Shown here piece after piece: positions 10,740 to 22,229 of a DNA stretch of 64,000 bases. Source of the stretch: Oncomelania hupensis (taxonomy: Eukaryota; Mollusca; Gastropoda; Littorinimorpha; Pomatiopsidae); contig CM072517.1 in the NCBI GenBank assembly GCA_036898135.1, positions 67,930,104 through 67,994,103 of the forward strand, written 5' to 3'. Both the position numbers and the translations under genes were made by a program. Position 1 is the stretch's first letter; the number at the start of each line of letters is the position of its first letter. A model generated the notes under the pieces. It searched no databases and was not told where the DNA came from. It saw nothing but the letters and a program-made list of their open reading frames with translations.

Positions 10740-11480
10740 GAAAGAACAAGTCTTGCGTCATCCAACGGTTGAAGATGATGGAAGACATTACTTTGTTAAC
10801 TGATGATGAAAACCCGCTGGACAGCATTTACTTCTGATTTGGAAAGGCCTTTGACACAGTACCATATGTGACACTTTTACAGAAGTTTTAAGCGGTGTGT
10901 TTTTTGTGTGTGTGGACACTTTATTGTTCCTTTTTATCTGGACGTTGTGGGTCGCCTCTCCTGGGGAAGGCGAAATCGGAGCTTGTGGCGCTCCCAAACC
11001 CAGCCTACCTAATATTAGTTGTTCAGTTGGATAAGGCTTTCTTTTTGCAGGTTGTACAAGGCAATCATTAGACCTAACTTGGAGTTTGGGAATGCAGTAT
11101 GGTAATCACATTTAAAGAAACAATCGATCACAATTGAACAAGTACAAAGGCGAACAACCAACATTGTTAAAGAATGTCGCACAATGACATACTCACAACG
11201 ATTAAGTTATTTGGGACTACATTTCTTTGTGGGAGAAGAATACAAGGTTTATTTCAGGTCTTTAAAAATTAATAATAAACTTGAAGACTTGAGTTGGTCA
11301 GATTTCTTTAAACTGCCATCTTGATAAAACCCGAAATTTTGAAATTATGTTTTTCTAACAGGGTTGCTAACCACTGGAATAAATTACTTATTGCATAAAA
11401 AATATCGAAATACTAACGCTTTCAAAAAGTAGTTGTACGTACTTCTAAAATTAAATCGATTTTTCAATTGCTATGATGAC
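10740..11480 (+). pseudogene. Degenerate LINE reverse transcriptase
   Basis: Near 10800-10890 the frame reads DENPLDSIYF, stop, then GKAFDTVPYVTLLQKF, which is the RT motif around the first catalytic Asp (YxDFxKAFD) with that Asp lost at the stop. Near 11045-11290 it reads LYKAIIRPNLEFGNAVW and then VQRRTTNIVKEC and YLGLHFFVGEEY, the thumb region. Several stops break it, and about 150 bp of other sequence separates the two parts. This is a non-LTR relic of a different subtype from the one at 516-1672. Confidence 0.7.
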
Positions 11481-11567
11481 TAATATAAATAAAAAAATTG
11501 CAGGATAAAAATACCCAAAATAAACTTCTGACTATGGAAGGACATATGTATGGCCTGTTTTTGTCAT

Positions 11568-11756
11568 CAAACTACTACAACTACTACTACTACTGCTACT
11601 ACTACTACTACTATTACTATTGCTACTGCTACTACTAGTACTATTACTGCTACTACTGCTACTATTACTACTATTGCTACTACTACTGTTACTACTACTA
11701 CTATTGCTTCTACTACTACTACTAATGCTACTACTACTATTACTACTACTACTTAA
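11568..11756. repeat. ACT/GCT trinucleotide repeat
   Basis: Degenerate CTA/ACT repeat with scattered GCT and ATT units; about 63 units. Confidence 0.9.
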
Positions 11757-11802
11757 TTTGCCACTAAACGATTCCCAAGCACAGTTGTGTGCAGCTTACT
11801 TG

Positions 11803-11847
11803 TGTGTGTGTGTGTGTGTGCGCGTGTGTGTGTTTGCGTGTGTGTGT

Positions 11848-11934
<87 letters not shown>
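11803..11934. repeat. GT then GA dinucleotide tract
   Basis: About 45 bp of GT repeat passes into about 85 bp of nearly pure GA. Confidence 0.9.
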
Positions 11935-11936
<2 letters not shown>

Positions 11937-12257
11937 GTTAACTGAATGTATGTATAATGCACGCGAGAGTGCAAGTTGGTAACCAAAGGCTTTGTATATA
12001 ACTAGGGTATTGTACCTGGTTAGAATCTGTTGTACAGTGGCATAACAGAGGGATAAGAATAACAAGACGGGAACTTGCAAGTAGAGGCAAGATAGTGGAA
12101 CTTGGGTTTCTTTTGTAAAACACTGATCACGTACAAGGTCACAACAGCCAAAATGGCGGGAAAGCTTTTGTTTTGTCTGGAGGCGACTGTCTGTAGTTAC
12201 CGGTTGAAAATGAAAGCCGAGACCGTTCAAAGACTGCTCTATCGTGTATGGTTGCAG

Positions 12258-12327
12258 GTCGTGTTCCAAGCACTGAGGGCAACGCCAGGCACTGTCTTCT
12301 ATCTGGACGACATAATCATCGACGTCG
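12258..12327 (+). CDS. MAM domain 2, C-terminal exon (copy 1)
   Basis: 70-nt exon, phase 0 to 1, the same size as the exon at 7491. Acceptor GTATGGTTGCAG, donor TCG|GTCAGT. It encodes VVFQALRATPGTVFYLDDI and then IIDV, with the LDDI motif that ends MAM domains. Total MAM 2 length is 435 nt, 145 residues. Confidence 0.85.
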
Positions 12328-12515
12328 GTCAGTAATTTTAAAGATTAATTGATTGAAGGATAAATCTATTGAGTGGTTGATTTGTTTGACCGCCAAGCTT
12401 ATTTTACTTTCCTGCTTTCAACCAGATCTTCCACAAATGTGCAGTCCAGACTTCTTTTAGCATACACATTAACTTTTGCTTTTAGCCACTCTCTTCAAAA
12501 CAATTGAGTTGTTGC

Positions 12516-12812
12516 TAATGCTGATGGTGATGTTGATGATAATCATGATGTTGATGATGGTAATGACGATCATGGTGATAATGATGATGGTGGTGAAATA
12601 AAAGAAATTGATGACGGTGATAGTGATGATGGTGATGATGGTGATGATGATGTTGATGATTGTGATGATAAGGATGATGATTGTGATGCTAATATTGATA
12701 TTGATCATGATGGTGATGACGTTGTTGATGTACATGGTGATGTTGATGATAGTGATGGTGATAGCGATGATGATGATGTTAATGATAATGATGATGTTGA
12801 TGATGATGATGA
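12516..12812. repeat. Degenerate GAT-rich intronic repeat
   Basis: Imperfect GATGATGTTGATGAT-like array. Apparent long Ile- or Met-rich frames across it are artefacts. Confidence 0.85.
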
Positions 12813-12932
12813 GCACAATAGGACATGTATTAACCATTGTCCAGCCAGTAGGTCTTATGTTTAGTACTGTGATGTTATTATTGGTGGCGGTGTTGTTGTT
12901 GTCGTTAACATTTTATTTTTGGTTTCTTTCAG

Positions 12933-13480
12933 AACCGTGAGACAAATGAGAGTTGTCACCCCTTTGGCGCCAAATGACAAACAACGTCGTTCCAGCACCT
13001 GCAGTTGTTTGTCTGTTATATTACTCTTGTACCCAGGACATTGCCGTGTTTATTTATAAGAAACAATGTTTTTATTGTAGACTGCATGTGTCAGAACACT
13101 AGTTGTGTCTTTGTCAGTCGCTGTTGACTCCTTTCTGTCAGTGTTTTAATACAGTGTTTCAAAATCCATGTTTATTGATGTTTATTGATATGAAACAGTT
13201 TTGTTATTGTAGATTTGTGAGTACACTGTTTGGCCTGTCTCTTGCCTTATGTCTTCCTAATAATTATGTATTAATTTGTATTCTCATCTGCCAAAGTCAT
13301 AAACTATTTAGGCAGACTACTTTGTAAAGACATGATTTGAAGACACCGCACCAGTGTTATCGCGACATTCATGGAACCACTACACCAACATGAATGAAGC
13401 ATCAGCGACGACAAAAAACGTTGCGGGAGGGGTTTCCATTCTGCACTCAATAAACGAAATAAATCTATGTTGCGGTATAT
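12933..13480 (+). CDS. Terminal exon, Glu-Pro-stop, with 3'UTR
   Basis: After a good acceptor (TTTTTGGTTTCTTTCAG at 12932), the phase-1 reading is (G)AA CCG TGA: Glu, Pro, stop at 12938-12940. It fits the phase-1 donor at 12327, so the protein would end two residues after the MAM LDDI motif with no membrane anchor. The 3'UTR runs to about 13480, with polyadenylation signals at 13449 and 13458. The coding part is so short that only the phase, acceptor and poly(A) signals support it; a different downstream exon is possible. Confidence 0.5.
13449..13463 (+). promoter_or_regulatory. Paired AATAAA polyadenylation signals
   Basis: AATAAA at 13449-13454 and again at 13458-13463, followed within 40 bp by a T/GT-rich stretch, the usual layout of a cleavage site. 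They suit the end of the MAM gene. Confidence 0.55.
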
Positions 13481-13525
13481 TTCTATCGTTTTGTTTTACA
13501 TTCTGAGAATGGTTGTGGATTAATA

Positions 13526-13599
<74 letters not shown>

Positions 13600-14346
13600 A
13601 TAACATTTATATAGCGCAAAACTCACTGAGACTCATTGCGCATTCATTCACAATGTACAAAAGGATTACATGTATGTATGGAGGTACATCTACCAACAAC
13701 AAAACACAAATATTGTTATGTTACAGAAATCACAACAAACTAGTTTCTAGAACCACACAAATACAACACTTCACAACGGGAGCTCGTGATCACTCTAAAC
13801 ATACGGTGAACGACCCCTGACCCCAATTAATTGTAGATTATAGTCACACGACACCGGAGCATATAGGCGACTATTGGTCACATTATTCTGACACCAGCGA
13901 ACCCGTTGATGGTAAGGGAAAAATAATATGGTCACACGTTGGCCAATCGGGGATTCCATCCAGAGACCTTTCGGTTAGGCTACATGACGCCGCTCTACCA
14001 ACTGAGCTACCTCAGGCTGGCCCCAATTAGCTTGTTCCTGGACTATGTAATCTGGGTTAAAGGGCGAAATGGCGCCTACCTGTAACCATGAAGTGGACGA
14101 ATGAAGAAGCCCAAAATAACGGGAAAAAGCGATAGGGGAAAAGGTGAAATGGAAAAGGGCGATTCGTCGAATCATTGCCCGTAATTGAACGAACTATAAC
14201 TCTTACCTCCCCTCACCTCCACCAATGACCCATCTTGGCGCTGACGATGATTGCGTCATCCCTATTTTGGCATTTTCAGACTGAACTGGAAATACTTTGA
14301 AGCAATCGGATACAGTGGGGGAAGGGGAAGGTAAGAATCAGAATGA
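13481..14346. other. Intergenic repeats
   Basis: AAT microsatellite at 13527-13597, the 3' tail of a - strand repeat (TATATAAATGTTATTC beside it). At 13960-14035 (-) lies a tRNA-like segment with GGTAGCTCAGTTGGTAGAGC as an A box and a poor B box, probably another SINE. No gene seen. Confidence 0.65.
13960..14035 (-). mobile_element. tRNA-like SINE head
   Basis: A box TAGCTCAGTTGGTAGAGC is clear on the - strand. The expected B box is degenerate (GGATGGAATCC). The stems do not close as in a real tRNA, so a SINE remnant is the better reading. Confidence 0.55.
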
Positions 14347-14583
14347 ATGAATGAACATTGAGGTTTAACGTCTACACCCACCATTGGCGATAGGGCAGAC
14401 GGGGATAACCATCCCATGGAAAGAGGGGTAGGGACCTGAATCAGCACTAAACCACCAAAGCAATCATACTGCTAAAATGGACAGTAAAAATGGCCACATT
14501 TTATATCGCCCACCACGGGATTCGAACCTGGGTCATCGGTGTGCCAGGCGAACGCTCTAACACTTGAGCTACGGCGGTGGGAC
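14347..14583 (-). mobile_element. tRNA-derived SINE, family A, with TSD
   Basis: Second copy of the SINE at 4689-4923. It is flanked by the 10-bp direct repeat ATCAGAATGA (14337-14346 and 14584-14593), and its 3' end carries an ATGA/TCAT tail on the + strand's left. These are hallmarks of LINE-mobilised retroposition. A and B boxes are intact. Confidence 0.85.
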
Positions 14584-14593
14584 ATCAGAATGA

Positions 14594-14893
14594 GCCAAAT
14601 GTTAGTCAATTTATGCATCCTTCTGTCTGTCGGTCCGTTAAAAGCCATCTCCAGAACTACTGAACACGTTTTGTCCAAACTTCATTGGAACATTACATAG
14701 GTTAGTGGCATGGCTCGTGGCCATCAGATTTGCTATACCTCTAGGTTCAAGGTCACTATAGTCATTGTGTTGCTAAACACGTTTAATTCTATATCTCCTA
14801 AACGACTAAAGCGATTTTGTTGAGTTTTGGTATGCAAATACTTCACATCATCGGCCATCCTTCACTAGCAGCTCTGTTGTCATTCAGTTGACG

Positions 14894-14969
<76 letters not shown>

Positions 14970-15259
14970 AGGTTATTATCACGTGCATTTTCTTCAATCG
15001 AACTTAAAGAGCGGCGATCTGAAAAGTTCCCATTTAAGAAGTCGAAATATTCACTTTTAAAAATTTAGATTGACAGTATCCAATACCAGTATTGGAGGGA
15101 GGGAGGAATCCGGAGTACACGGAGAAAACCCTCGGTGCCCGGAAAAGTCTCTTACCTAAGTCACGTAAGTTCGTCCCACGCGGGGTTCGAACCTGCGACC
15201 TTCAGCATAAGGAAATCAGCTCACTGTCCACTGAGCTACAGGTAGGTCCGCAGCTCAGA

Positions 15260-15292
<33 letters not shown>

Positions 15293-15683
15293 GCTGCTGC
15301 TGTTGTTGTTGTTGCTGTGTTGTTTAAAATACACGTTTTGTTTTATCTGTAGACCTCACCGAAATTAATCCATTTTGCTTTGTGGATACTGTAACTCCCG
15401 CAAACAATATTAGATCAATCGCATTTTGTACTTTATCAAAGGTCAAGGACATTGTGATTCACCATTTTGTAAGCGCATCTGAAACTTGGCTGGCCTAATG
15501 TTGATAATAGTTTGTGTACTGATAGTTCACGTCGTGGCTTATCATCCCATGTTTTCTCTTGCTTCGTGACGATAATGTCCAGTCAAACGCCGCTAAGAAA
15601 ATGAACGCTTTTGAAAATGCTTTTCGGCTAGGTATCTGGAAATACATTTGAATGACTTGCCATCTTGTTTTACATTTGGTGCA
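14594..15683. repeat. Dispersed repeat block upstream of MAM gene
   Basis: Pieces of this block (TCGGTCCGTT, TTTTGTCCAAACTTCATT, TTTGCTTTGTGGATACT, AAGAAAATGAACGCTTTT) recur in the same order at 49740-50760. Nested in it are an AAT microsatellite (14898-14966), a SINE of family B and a TTG repeat (15259-15318). No coding evidence. Confidence 0.6.
15000..15250 (-). mobile_element. tRNA-derived SINE, family B
   Basis: On the - strand: TGTAGCTCAGTGGACAG (A box) and GCAGGTTCGAACC (B box), then a body containing GGAGTACACGGAGAAAACCC when read on the + strand. Related copies at 7815-8085 and 58130-58420. Confidence 0.7.
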
Positions 15684-16254
15684 CCCCCGTTGGGGTGCCG
15701 GGGGTTTCAGTATAAATAGTGTCCCCACTTTCTGGAAATTTAGTGCTTTAAATTCCCACTGTCGCTGTCTTTCTCATTTGCTCTTTCTCGTTCCTGCTCT
15801 GTTCTATCAATCTGCTATACTATCGTCTTCTTCGCTGGACCAGTCTCCTACCTTTTTTCTTGAAAACTCTTCCGGGACAAGACTCCTTGTTTGTGTATGG
15901 GGTCTGTTGGATCAGCTTGGGAATATTGGACGCTTTCTGCCAGGAGGTCACTAGGGCTTCCTATGTTATTATTTAGCAATGTAGGCATTTTATATGTATG
16001 TGTTTTGTTGATAATTTATAATGATGTTTGTATTCTATTTTGTTTTTGTAAACGGGGGTTCGATAAGTTGGGTGAAGCCTCAGCCGTCCCCTGCGTGGGA
16101 TGTCTTTATTGTAAAGTGACTGGCTGGTGGAGGGCATTCAGTTTTCCCACTAGGGTTGTTTCAGCAGATCTTTTATGCGGATTGGGGGTTGTCCGGTCCT
16201 GATTTGGCTCGGAAGAGTCCGCTGGACCTAAAGCAACAATTATGTAATGTAATG
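15684..16254 (+). mobile_element. 570-bp TATA-bearing retroposon, copy R1
   Basis: 571-bp unit bounded by the 13-bp direct repeat TACATTTGGTGCA (15671-15683 and 16255-16267). It starts CCCCCGTTGGGGTGCC, carries TATAAATAG about 30 bp in, and ends GGACCTAAAGCAA plus an ATGTA-type tail. Two other copies (27116-27797, about 53662-54225) align over the full length. No long conserved frame; frames here and at 53.7 kb are short and interrupted. It is LINE-mobilised by its TSD and tail; its class is unknown to me. Confidence 0.75.
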
Positions 16255-16267
16255 TACATTTGGTGCA

Positions 16268-16646
16268 ATGAACATGAGATGTGTTTTTTTTCTCCCAGTG
16301 GTTAAATCCAGTTCAACAGCTATTTTTGATTATAGGTGGTCGTTTAAACTGTGGCCGCAACAACTAACACTCATCATGGCCTTGTGTCAGATAAAACAAC
16401 AGCACTTCACTACCATCGCTTGCGTTGAAGACCTAGCCCTGCTTGTTTAAGCCTTCACACACGTTTCATCCCTCGGCCATTGAAAACCTTTCAAAGGATA
16501 GGAATTTGGAGGATCATTGATAAGCAACGATGCATGACACGTTCATCGTTATAGAACAGTGTTGAAAGGAAAATAGAACCTCCAGCCTGCACACTTCAAC
16601 TATGAAGTGACTTTCACCGTTGATCTTTTTTTTTTAATTGCTGCTA

Positions 16647-16700
<54 letters not shown>

Positions 16701-16743
16701 TGTTTGTGTGCGCTTTGATCTCTGCGAGGGAAATCGCCTTATA

Positions 16744-16811
<68 letters not shown>

Positions 16812-17037
16812 GCGATGATTATGTGTAGCTAGGTCATTTTTGAAACACTGTAGAGTTATGGAGTGGCAAATCACAAGTATCGTTTTTGATCACCGCGTTA
16901 TCAGTCTAGTATAGTTATTCAGCGCCGATTACAAAAGTGGTTTTCTACCATTTCAAATTGGCTTTGGTCCTACACAGAAGACAGTTGGACATAACATTTA
17001 GTAAAAAAAACCACTTGGCTTAGTATTACTGACCAAC
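16268..17037. other. Upstream region of single-MAM gene
   Basis: A segment at 16480-16625 (GAACAGTGTTGAAAGGAAA, CAGCCTGCACACTT) recurs at 52500-52630. GT repeat at 16649-16706 and AAT repeat at 16746-16810 follow. The promoter of the gene starting at 17038 should lie at its 3' end; I see no clear TATA box. Confidence 0.5.
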
Positions 17038-17101
17038 ATGGGAACAATGGCGATCTTGCATCTCTGCGTGATACTGTGCACTGTGGCGTCTATAGTACAC
17101 G
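17038..17101 (+). CDS. Signal peptide exon
   Basis: ATG at 17038 opens a 64-nt coding exon. The hydrophobic core [14 protein letters not shown] is followed by a phase-1 donor (CACG|GTAGGA). The second in-frame ATG (codon 4) would also leave a working signal; the first is taken because the upstream context is clean. Confidence 0.8.
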
Positions 17102-17621
17102 GTAGGACTAGTTATTTATTTATTTTTAAATATTAATTTAGTTATCTGTCCAAAATGGTCCCGATTTGGCTCAGAAGAGTCCACTGGACCTAAAGCAATA
17201 ACCATGTAATGTAATGTAATCTGTCCAACATTGCTGCGTGCACTTTCCAAACAGCCCGTGGATAATTAGGACCATGATTGTTGTTGTTTTGGTGATGTTG
17301 GTTTTGTTGTTTTTGTTGTTTTACCCCAATATGAATGATTCCGTGTTATTGATGTGCGCGCAGGTAATAGCACCACCTTTGTCAATATGATTATGATGTT
17401 TTCTGTGTAGGCGGGTCAGTGGCAGACTGTGACTTTGAGCACGGCCTGTGTCAATACACACAACTTACCTCAGGCTCTGGAAATTCTCATGACGACTTTG
17501 ACTGGGACTTGCATCAGGGTGGAACACCAACATCTGCTACTGGCCCTGACAACGACCACACCCTTGGTAATAGTGGAGGTAAGTAACCACGACTTTGATA
17601 ACAATACAATACAATGACTGT

Positions 17622-17694
<73 letters not shown>

Positions 17695-17812
17695 CCTCCA
17701 TCATTTTTATTATCAACATCAGTCATCATCATCATCATCACAACCGATATTACCACCTCCACCACCATCATCATCACCACAGTCATCACCATGATCATCA
17801 TTCTCATAATCA

Positions 17813-17870
<58 letters not shown>

Positions 17871-18843
17871 GATTGTGTATTTCAGGTCATTATATCTATA
17901 CAGAACAAGCAAGCAGGCAACTCAACAACAAAGCCATCATATATTCTCCACCCATCCAGACAAGCTCTGTCCACTCCTGCCTGACGTTCTGGTACAGCAT
18001 GTCTGGAAGTGAGATGGGAACTCTGATTGTGACGACTGGTGACCTGCAGCACTCAACCACTGTGTGGACCATGAGTGGCGATCAAGGTCAAGGTTGGCAC
18101 ATGGCTAACATCACCATCGACACTTCTCACCCTGTGCAGGTACACTTTTATTGGCGATGACTACGACGACGATGATGAAGATGATGACGATGATGATTGA
18201 TGATGATGGTGGTGATGATAATGATGATAAACCGGCGTAACTGTGGCCTCTTTGTGTCTTTCAGTGTTTGTTTATTTGATAAAAACAATTTGAAAATGAT
18301 AAATAACAGTTATTTTTAAAAGAAATAAATATTGAGAGATAAGAAATTGTATCTAGAATAAAATTACAAATCGCTGGAAGGAACGTTGCTGGAGCTTGAT
18401 GTTGACATTGCAAATGCGACGTCTGCTACTGCATCAAGTACGCCTAATATAGTGTTGATCACGATCATGCCTACGTGGGCGTGCCTGATGGTTGATTTGT
18501 TTTCGATGAGAAAATATATGAATGTTTTCGTTATTTATGGGTTAGGGTATTGGTTATAGGTTATTTATGGGTTATTGATCAGAATACAAAATACTGAATA
18601 TATTTAGCCAAATGACACCATACATTGCACATGGACATAGCACCGATGTTAGTAAACAGTCACACACACATACACACTCCACACTACACCTTTTAAGACT
18701 TCAATTAAAAGATCTTGCATACACAGTTGCAGCATTAGGCGCAATCGCAATGGACATATAAAGTATTCGAGTATCAAAAATGGAAATGTATATACTATGT
18801 CACAGACAAGCTTTAAAAAAATCTAACACACACAAACACACAC

Positions 18844-18917
<74 letters not shown>

Positions 18918-19196
18918 CATTGTTGTGTTGATGTGTATGTGATTTAGAACACAAAATAACCGCACCAAATTTCACATGCTACTACTGCTATTTCAGATCT
19001 TCTTTACTGGGAGACTAGGTGAATGGATTCACAGTGACATGGGGCTGGATGACATCACAGTAACTGATGAATCATGTGACCACACAGGTAGGTAATGGTC
19101 AAAGATATCAGTTAAGATTTGGAATGAGAAGATAAGCTCAAATCAAGTCAACAAGTCTGTATTCCACATAAAAGGAAAAACAAACATTTTGCAAGA

Positions 19197-19262
<66 letters not shown>

Positions 19263-19916
19263 CGTAATACGGTTTATTGAATAAACAATACATTGTTCAT
19301 TTCAAAGCCACAGGCCTGTCGCGTATTATCGATGATGGGGCAGATAACTATGCCCTAAGAAAATAAATAAGAGAATGAAGTCTCTTCCATCACCTGCTTT
19401 TTTCATACAAAAAAGATACGACTCTTTTTCTTAATTTTTAACATGTATTAATGAGATGATTCGATGGAACTTAATATGTATTCATTAATTTACAAAAAAG
19501 AACAAAATATATTAACAATTCAGGTGCTGCCTGTCAGCGAGATTTGTACATGTTTCGTTGGCAGGCAAGTATCGTCATTACTTATATTAGCTAAAATCAG
19601 TGAAGAATCAACGGTGAAGAGACGATGAAGGATAAATGAGAGCGGACGACGGCGAAGAACCGATGAAGGACGACGGCGAACGCAGTCAACAGACGATGGT
19701 GTAGACCGATGGAAGATGACGGCAGGCGAAGAACGGTCGTCGGTTGACCGAACAGTGAAAAACAATGAATAATGAACAGTAACGTGGACAGTCAATTGAG
19801 GACGATGAACGCTAGTTGATAATAAAAACTCTACTCTGTACTAACAGTCAGAAGGATTCGATTCACTTAGATAATGTTTATTTTCGCCTTCAGGACCCAG
19901 TAGTGAATGCCTCTGA
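17038..19916 (+). CDS. Secreted single-MAM-domain protein, complete gene
   Basis: Five exons join in frame: 17038-17101, 17411-17578, 17886-18139, 18997-19087 and 19894-19916, giving 600 nt and 199 aa. Exon 1 is a signal peptide ([19 protein letters not shown]). Exons 2-4 are one canonical MAM of 171 residues: [52 protein letters not shown] (N-glycosylation sequon NIT), and [12 protein letters not shown]. Exon 5 gives PSSECL and stop. There is no membrane segment, so it should be secreted. Introns 1, 2, 4 are phase 1 and intron 3 phase 0, the same pattern as every MAM here. The exons could also splice into the MAM exons at 20953-26007, with exon 5 as an alternative ending. Function unknown beyond extracellular binding. 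Confidence 0.8.
17102..17410. other. Intron 1 of single-MAM gene
   Basis: It holds a 3' fragment of the TATA-bearing retroposon (about 17158-17215, ending CTGGACCTAAAGCAATAACC plus an ATGTA tail). Confidence 0.65.
17411..17578 (+). CDS. MAM N-terminal exon (single-MAM gene)
   Basis: 168 nt, phase 1-1. Acceptor TTTTCTGTGTAG, donor [23 protein letters not shown] and DFDWDLHQG match the MAM consensus start. The exon at 20953 is its closest relative in the window, with the same length. Confidence 0.9.
17886..18139 (+). CDS. MAM central exon (single-MAM gene)
   Basis: 254 nt, phase 1-0. Acceptor GTGTATTTCAG, donor CAG|GTACAC. It encodes [30 protein letters not shown] and [12 protein letters not shown]. 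The preceding intron is largely ATC and ATT microsatellites (17624-17692 and 17817-17868). Confidence 0.9.
18140..18996. other. Intron 3 of single-MAM gene
   Basis: Phase-0 intron with a short GAT stretch (18150-18230) and an AAT microsatellite (18845-18916). Nothing else recognised. Confidence 0.7.
18997..19087 (+). CDS. MAM C-terminal exon (single-MAM gene)
   Basis: 91 nt, phase 0-1. Acceptor CTGCTATTTCAG, donor ACAG|GTAGGT. It encodes [15 protein letters not shown] and [19 protein letters not shown] and the final Cys are typical of the MAM end. Confidence 0.9.
19088..19893. other. Intron 4 of single-MAM gene
   Basis: GA microsatellite at 19201-19258. At 19615-19800 a degenerate GACGATGAAGGA / GACGACGGCGAA array occurs. 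No gene seen. Confidence 0.65.
19894..19916 (+). CDS. Terminal exon of single-MAM gene
   Basis: Acceptor TTTTCGCCTTCAG. The phase-1 reading gives (G)GA CCC AGT AGT GAA TGC CTC TGA, so G-P-S-S-E-C-L-stop. A weak ATTAAA at 20084-20089 could be the poly(A) signal. The exon may be an alternative end if longer transcripts join the next MAM. Confidence 0.6.
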
Positions 19917-20687
19917 ACTGCAGACAGCGTCTGAATCGCTAATCTGAATGTTGCTTATGAATTGTAAACAGACAATGATATACAGAAGTAACTGCTGGCA
20001 TCACTGTGACCTCTGACACAGGCAACTACGACCTCAAATTATTCTATCGTGAACATTTTTAAAACATAAAATATATAAGAAGAATTAAAAAAAAACATGG
20101 TGATGCTGATGATAAATATATATAAGCAAAACTATGAGTGATGAATGAGTGAATGAAGCGAGGGATAAGACAAGGGTGGCCATAACGGTCAAGTCCTTGC
20201 TTGCATGCATGGCTGCCACACCTACCAGCTAGAGTCCCTTCGCTGACATCACATTTGATGGATTCCTCTTGCACAAAGTAAAAAGAAAATAACACCCGCG
20301 GACTGCGGAAGGTCAGTACATGCACCCAGACGGTGTGTGAAGCGAGTTGGCAAGGTGTACTCCGTTAATCCCACTGTTTCTTGTTCCGATCACAAATCTA
20401 GGTGTTGTGGTTTACAGCCCCCGTTTCCAACTGTTGTTGCTAAAGGTCTCCAAAGACAACAATTCTCTCGGTTGCTAGGCGTCGCTAACACGGAGTTAAA
20501 ATCTTTCCATGAATATTGAGAAGTTATAATTTAAATAAGTGTTCTGAAAATTATCTGTTCATTTTACTTTCCAAGTTTTATTTTTTAGAGGAGAATAAAA
20601 CATTGTCAACTTTTTTTTTTTAGGTAGATTATAGTCCCCGGACACATAAGCGTATAGGGGACTGTAACTTGTATTGCAGAGCCTGGC

Positions 20688-20732
<45 letters not shown>

Positions 20733-20952
20733 CGTCACAGCGATTCACGTCAGCCTGGCTGAATATATATATCTATATATTATCTCTTGGCCTCAGTGAC
20801 GGTACTCTGATAACTGGTAGACTACATGGAAGATGTCTGACAACTGGTATATGGTGGGCAACGCTGCTGAAATGTCTGGTAACAAGCAAATTCCTGATTA
20901 AATTGTAAGTTATAAATCGTGTTTCTGTTTAAATCTTTTACTGGTTTTGAAG
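19917..20952. other. 3'UTR / spacer before next MAM
   Basis: Possible 3'UTR to about 20110. Further on lie an AT repeat (20692-20730) and a repeated phrase AGCCTGGCTGAATATATAT (20680 and 20751). I looked for a signal-peptide exon with a phase-1 donor ahead of 20953 and found none. Confidence 0.55.
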
Positions 20953-21120
20953 GTGTATCACTGGCAGACTGTGACTTTGAGCAAGGCAACCTATGTCACT
21001 ACATACAGCTTCCCTCCACTGGGGGCGTGAAAGACGAGATGGACTGGATCTTGCATCAGGGCACAACTCACACATCTCACACCGGCCCTGACAACGACCA
21101 CACATGGGGTAAAAGTACAG
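20953..21120 (+). CDS. MAM N-terminal exon (third MAM locus)
   Basis: 168 nt, phase 1-1. Acceptor CTGGTTTTGAAG, donor ACAG|GTAGGT. It encodes VSLADCDFEQGNLCHYIQL, EMDWILHQGTT and [13 protein letters not shown]. It pairs with the exons at 22230 and 25917 to make a 175-residue MAM closely like the one at 17411-19087. Confidence 0.85.
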
Positions 21121-21654
21121 GTAGGTAAATACAACTTTGTATTGCAGAACAGGTAAACTGATGACTTTACGTCATTATAATTAAAACATAATTATGACAT
21201 GTGTGACAGGATAGGATACAGATAAAAGTAAAAGAATCTCTCATCCAGTCCATTACAAACAAGGACTTCGGTTTTCCCCTGTTGTTCTTTTATTTTTTCG
21301 AAGATGTTCGATAACATTAAGTGAGAAAAACCCTGAAACACACAACATAAAAACCATGCTGACTAACAATCTCCATTCTGTTTCATTCTCACTATTCTCA
21401 AAAATATATCTATCAAAATTCTATATTTATCACATTAATAACTGCTTCAAATAATAAACATTAATAGAAAATAACTATAGGCTATATTACACAAAAGAAT
21501 CCACAAAACATCTATTTTAAAAATGGCTGCAGTGAACATGTTGATGCTCACTCATACTCAAGAAAACCCAATAACAAAGAAAATATATAATTATTGTCCC
21601 AATAAAAAAGGTAATTATATTTTACAGTACAACATTAATAATCATAACACTAAA

Positions 21655-21732
<78 letters not shown>

Positions 21733-22229
21733 CTACATGTGTGTTATTCACATAGATTCAAATAGTTTAAACTTATGACTTACCCTATTTGTGGAACAAG
21801 GGCTACACAATTCATAAAGAAGTCCTGCCTCTAAGGTTATTATAGCAAAAGTCCAAAAAATATCTCAATACAGAATATATATCCTATTTCAAAACTAATC
21901 ACACAGTATTCAACTTTCTCCCAGCAATTAAAAAAAACCGGTTTATACAATTTACTAATAAGAACAATACTCACAATGGATTAGAAAAATAAAGGGAAAT
22001 AACCTCGAACATACTATCAAACACACTAACTCATTAAAAATACTGCCGGTAACACATGCAATGATAGGTGTGGCATGTTGTGACATGGCATTGTAGGATA
22101 TGGTATGTAGAATTAGTCTCATTTCGGTACAGCTTCCTTCCTTTCTTCTTCTTTCTTTTTATTTATTTTGTTCTTTATATCCATGTATTGTTTGCCTCTT
22201 AATTCATTTAAATAATGTGATTTCTGCAG
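21121..22229. other. Intron
   Basis: AT-rich; AAT microsatellite at 21652-21732. Otherwise nothing recognised. Confidence 0.7.

Larger units (their letters stand above)
10148..12257. other. Intron with LINE relic and microsatellites
   Basis: Intron of MAM 2. It holds a 52-bp tandem duplication (10500-10605), a LINE relic (10740-11480), an ACT-rich tract (11568-11756) and a GT/GA tract (11803-11934). Copy 2 runs off the window before the equivalent 3' end. Confidence 0.7.

Noticed and set aside
12608..12940. A 110-aa frame reading from the GAT-rich repeat into the terminal exon
   Set aside because: Most of it is microsatellite. Only the part after the acceptor at 12932 is plausible exon.
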